Below the pieces are notes generated by a model. The model searched no databases. It had not been told where the DNA came from and saw only the letters and a program-made list of their open reading frames with translations. A DNA stretch of 64,000 nt, from positions 1,178,001 to 1,242,000 of the forward strand of contig JAQJZZ010000015.1 of NCBI GenBank assembly GCA_030077755.1, given 5' to 3'. Positions 60,699-64,000 of the stretch are shown here, piece after piece. Position 1 is the first letter of the stretch. Every line of letters starts with the position of its first letter. Position numbers and translations under genes: made by a program. This DNA is from Filosporella fistucella. Its lineage: Eukaryota; Ascomycota; Leotiomycetes; Helotiales.

Positions 60699-61157
60699 TC
60701 AACTCCACATATTACTGTAAGGGTACCCTCACCCGTTCGAGAGAGGAGAGCAAAGAAATATGGCATTCAGACTTCCCAGAGCCGTACCTAGCAAGCTGTT
60801 AGTTATTCTTAGGTTAGATTGATTCATGTCCGTGATAATTTAGTCTTACTGGCGAAACCATAACACAATGGAACGGCTCGCCATCTTTACCCTCCGCGGT
60901 TTTTATGTAGACATCGATCGTTACAAGCAACTCCTCATATATAGAAACTTGGTTGTATAGCTTTTAGTGATCAAAAGCTCCAATACAATGAGCTGATTTA
61001 TCCATCTTCCTCGAGCAGCGATTTCGCAGACACAACTCGCTGGTATCCAGATCTTTTATACCAGACTAGATGCCAAACGAGAGCTTCCCATCTCAATCTC
61101 CTCCTTCTCCTTCCTCCCCAACACATTCTTCAGAAACTCTTGTATATAATCTCGCGC
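60699..61157. other. Intergenic, no gene seen
   Basis: 3' flanks of the monooxygenase and of the FSH-type relic. Confidence 0.4.
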
Positions 61158-61690
61158 CTACTTACCCTTCGGCACAAAATGGGAACCAGGCAATCTCCAC
61201 ATTCTCGAGTGACGTTGCCATTTCCAAGGTATGAGCATGCGGATTAAGAGTATCAAATTCTCCAAGAAAAACTAAGGAAGGAGTCTGAGACTTTTTAGTG
61301 TAGAAAAATTCGTAGAGAGGATGACTCATTTTGAATCCACTACAGAGAGTAGCGAAATGGAAGTGTGGTGGTCAGTCCTGGCAGAAAATCAGTTGCAGTT
61401 CAAGGTAACTTATTTGATGATACCAGTCAATGCAGCTTTGCCCGTGTAGTCTCCAAACCCCCAAGTCCAAGCATCAAGCTCTTTGGTAACACCATGCTTC
61501 CATCAAAGGTCGCTGCGTGATTTCTGTGCGGCGCAGTTGGGTAGACAAGCTCAACGCCAAATGGAAAGACGTTGTTCAATAGGCGTTTCAGAAAGAGCGT
61601 CTTGATCTCGAAGTATTGTCCTGATTCCGCGTCGCCTATAATGTTGTCAGCAATTTCGCTGACTGGTTGAAAACCACCAGCCCTGGCCAT
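61158..61690 (-). pseudogene. FSH1-type serine hydrolase pseudogene
   Basis: On the minus strand from 61690: TLFLKRLLNNVFPFGVELVYPTAPHR, the conserved start region of fungal FSH1 hydrolases; then, in another frame, ELDAWTWGFGDYTGK; then GFKMSHPLYEFFYTKKSQTP and LVFLGEFDTLNPHAHTLEMA; then, after one more frame change, PGSHFVPKGK and a stop at 61158. The segment holding the nucleophile serine (GFSQG type) is missing between the second and third blocks. At least two frameshifts and one internal deletion make it non-functional. Confidence 0.75.
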
Positions 61691-63488
61691 GGGGCATCAG
61701 AATTTTCACTTTTCGTTGTCGCAGGCTGCCTTGGGGCTGCAACTTGGTTCCACCGAGTCTAGAGGCTATAATAGCAATCTTTCAGAATATTCAGCCTGCT
61801 TAGGAAACGTACTCCTCATCGCGCGAAGCAGTACCTTCGTCATTCGCCGCTTGTTCCATCCGGAAAGCTTGTAGGTGGAATGCCATCTCGGCAATAAATT
61901 ATATGTGCTCACTTGAATTTAACACATATGATACTTCGCAGTCAAAGGAAATAATCGCTGCTGCCTGATGCAATTCACTTCATGTTATTTCGTCACTGTC
62001 ATTTGATTCACCCCTTTGGAGGGCGTTCAGCGTTCAGCCTTAATTATATCAGTCGCTGCAAGGCTGTTGCTTAGAGTTCAGCAACTCGCTCTGTTGGGGA
62101 CATTCGGCAGCATCTTTAAATCGTTACTAATGATTTATCACCTGTGATGCCTTTAATTGTTGATGTACGAAGGATGAAGATATACTCGGGCCTGTAAACC
62201 TATTTCTGTAGTCTTTCTCACATCAGAATTCGGACGAATGAATGTGGTTTGAGATCTGTATCAGCAATACCCATCACCTCCTCTTGACAGTCAATCTGAA
62301 CAGCAATTTGCAATGAAAACGACTCGAATTTGTTATCAGAATCTACGAATACCTTCGTCCGAAATAATATCAGTTCGTCAAGCATCCAACGGTACTACAG
62401 GAGATTGAGTATCTGCCAATTAGTGCACAGGCAAAACAATACGAATCATGAATCAAAGCTGAATTAGCACAGCTATTCTGCCCATTGGCACTGGAGACTT
62501 GTAGGAATTCTAGATAGCCTACCCGGGTACCGGGTACTTGACAGGCTGACAATGAAGCTGACCGGCAACACTAGCTCCTGTATCCCTTCCAACTAACATG
62601 TCCCAATTGAAACTATGTCCAGGATAAGTATAAGCTTATATTCAGAGTAGTGGACCGAGCTTCATAGCATCCAATGATAGAATAATTATCGCTCATGTCT
62701 TTGATACGAGCTATAATTCATTGTTGCGTGCAGCCAAGCGTTCACGTCCTTGGCAGAGCCAACTCTGCATGATCAATCCAATTTACATTCGGACCTATAT
62801 GAAGGCAGTTTTGAGATGGAACTCTTAGCCGTAAGCTTCAAGCACCTTAGTTAATTGCTCTTGGATGGATTTTAGCGATCGTCTGGTGGAAATAGGGACA
62901 TCAATGTTAGCTAGCTTCACATTAAGTAGCCTTATGAGGGGCTAGACATCTTGAGGGGATCCAAAGGCTTCAGGGCATCGACTCCATAGATGATAGATGC
63001 GCACATGCACACGATCTGACCAAAGTTGAAATGATTTTCATGCGTTTTACCAACCAAAATAGTATCTAAAGTCAATATGGTAGTAGCTAATTATAGCCGC
63101 ACGAGATCCAATTCTATGTCTGAAATCACTTGTCAGCTATCAAGGGAGCCATCAATCCATTTCTGGACAATTGGAGAGGCTAATGGAACTGTAATAGGAG
63201 GGTTGGTGTTTGATCCTTACTCTTGTAGCCGCCTTTTTCAGCACTAGACTTGGACTGAATCCACTCTCACGAGAGTTCAGGCCAGGCTTCCCGAGCAACC
63301 GCGATACTACCCTACTGTAGTTTTTATTCGATACCTTAGGATATGACAGTCGAGGTATGAGAAAAGGACGAATCTTTGTATAAATATGTCACTGTCCCTC
63401 GTTCTTCTGGAATACTCAGTCAGTACATCAAATCCAATATTCACTTTAGCCTTCACACTTTATCTTCTCTGCTTCTACCTTTCCAAAA
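61691..63488. other. Long intergenic region, no gene seen
   Basis: Unassigned short frames only. TATAAA-like TATAAATATG at about 63379 stands about 110 bases before the last gene's ATG and may be its promoter element. Confidence 0.4.
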
Positions 63489-64000
63489 ATGCTACTCCTA
63501 CTCATTATCACTGCCTTACCGGCTCTTATCACCGCCATTGCACTGCCCTCCTCTCCAGAGGCAACACTCGATGCTTGCCGGGAGGCAGCTAAGTCTTCTG
63601 TCGAAGAATGCGCCTGCTTCTCATCATGTACTGCAATTGCAACTGAGAAAGGCTTCAATTTCACCATGGAATATGACAACTCTACCTCCGTGCTCACAAA
63701 GAGAGGCTGTGGTAACCCATCAGCACGGTTGACGGCATCTAAGACCGTAATCAACTTTGGAACATCCCTGCCGTGGTATGTCTCTAATTCAATGTGGGAA
63801 CAATGTGGTCAATATGGTTGTGATCCATCAGACGTCCAAGGCACGACTTTGACGATTGCTGCAAACAATCGGCCGGGAACCACAACAAAGACTCACACTA
63901 TCTCGAGAGGCTTTTATCGGGATTGGCCAGACCGTGATGCAGCCGCTACGCTCATTCGAGCCGCAGCTCAGGCTGGAGTTGAAAACCAACCTCGACGACC
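63489..64000 (+). CDS. Secreted protein with signal peptide and Kex2-like site (partial)
   Basis: Open from ATG 63489 to the window edge (170 codons, no stop). Hydrophobic signal peptide MLLLLIITALPALITAIA; then a propeptide-like part with cysteines (DACREAAKSSVEECACFSSC) and a Lys-Arg site (VLTKR|GCGN) before the putative mature chain. Mature part has few cysteines (WEQCGQYGC) and no recognised domain. 3' end lies outside. Likely extracellular. Confidence 0.7.
   Translation, partial: MLLLLIITALPALITAIALPSSPEATLDACREAAKSSVEECACFSSCTAIATEKGFNFTMEYDNSTSVLTKRGCGNPSARLTASKTVINFGTSLPWYVSNSMWEQCGQYGCDPSDVQGTTLTIAANNRPGTTTKTHTISRGFYRDWPDRDAAATLIRAAAQAGVENQPRR

Overview
The window is nuclear DNA of a filamentous ascomycete (Pezizomycotina; I would guess Leotiomycetes). 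Genes are separated by CT-rich promoters and are cut by many 45-75 nt introns with GT(A/G)NGT donors, CTAAC/CTGAC branch sites and YAG acceptors. Fungus-specific families are present: a NACHT NLR, a Zn2Cys6 regulator, a HET fragment, FSH hydrolase and AmdS-type amidase. I resolved splice junctions by reading phase across each intron, so most gene models below are joined exons, with the ATG chosen by family N-terminus.

Left part (1-25 kb) is mostly housekeeping. It holds a 2EXR/F-box-like gene (1.8-2.75 kb), a decayed amidase (3.2-3.75 kb), a NACHT NLR-like protein (4.5-7.6 kb), a histidine phosphatase-family protein (8.6-10.7 kb) divergent from the GPI-transamidase catalytic subunit GPI8 (11.1-12.3 kb), a GNAT-like gene with an apparent frameshift at a short CT repeat (12.7-13.8 kb), Listerin/LTN1, the ribosome-quality-control E3 ligase (14.7-19.8 kb), and a large, probably mitochondrial Ser/Thr-rich protein (22.2-25.2 kb).

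Middle part (25.5-39.8 kb) is the unusual region. It holds no recognisable protein family, yet on the plus strand it is full of well-formed short introns and of repeated exon-like cassettes. Different blocks carry different cassettes: hairpin exons whose stems covary between copies (25.8-26.7 kb); A-rich mini-exons separated by about 50-nt introns (28.3-28.5 kb); long hairpins with stems up to 22 bp (28.6-30.4 kb); an ACGGACGAGAATGAT series (31.0-31.7 kb); a CTTGAGACGGAGAAGA series (32.0-32.7 kb); a 168-bp tandem duplication (33.2-33.5 kb); a GGGGGCGACTCC series (36.7-37.3 kb); and exons starting TCAGAGAACTCC right after an AG (29.8 and 37.5-39.6 kb). I read it as one large modular, heavily spliced transcription unit, mainly structured RNA, though parts keep long open frames and a coding or decayed-coding origin cannot be excluded.

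Right part (40.5-64 kb) looks like an accessory catabolic/secondary-metabolism neighbourhood: an intradiol (hydroxyquinol/catechol 1,2-) dioxygenase, a phenol 2-monooxygenase-type flavoprotein, an SDR, a Zn2Cys6 regulator, an alpha/beta hydrolase resembling enol-lactonases, a small secreted Cys-rich protein, an amidase and a Baeyer-Villiger-type monooxygenase. The flavin hydroxylase, dioxygenase and regulator suggest ring hydroxylation followed by ortho cleavage. Broken genes lie among them: a frameshifted orphan, a C-terminal HET fragment and an FSH1-type hydrolase pseudogene. A secreted-protein gene runs off the right edge.
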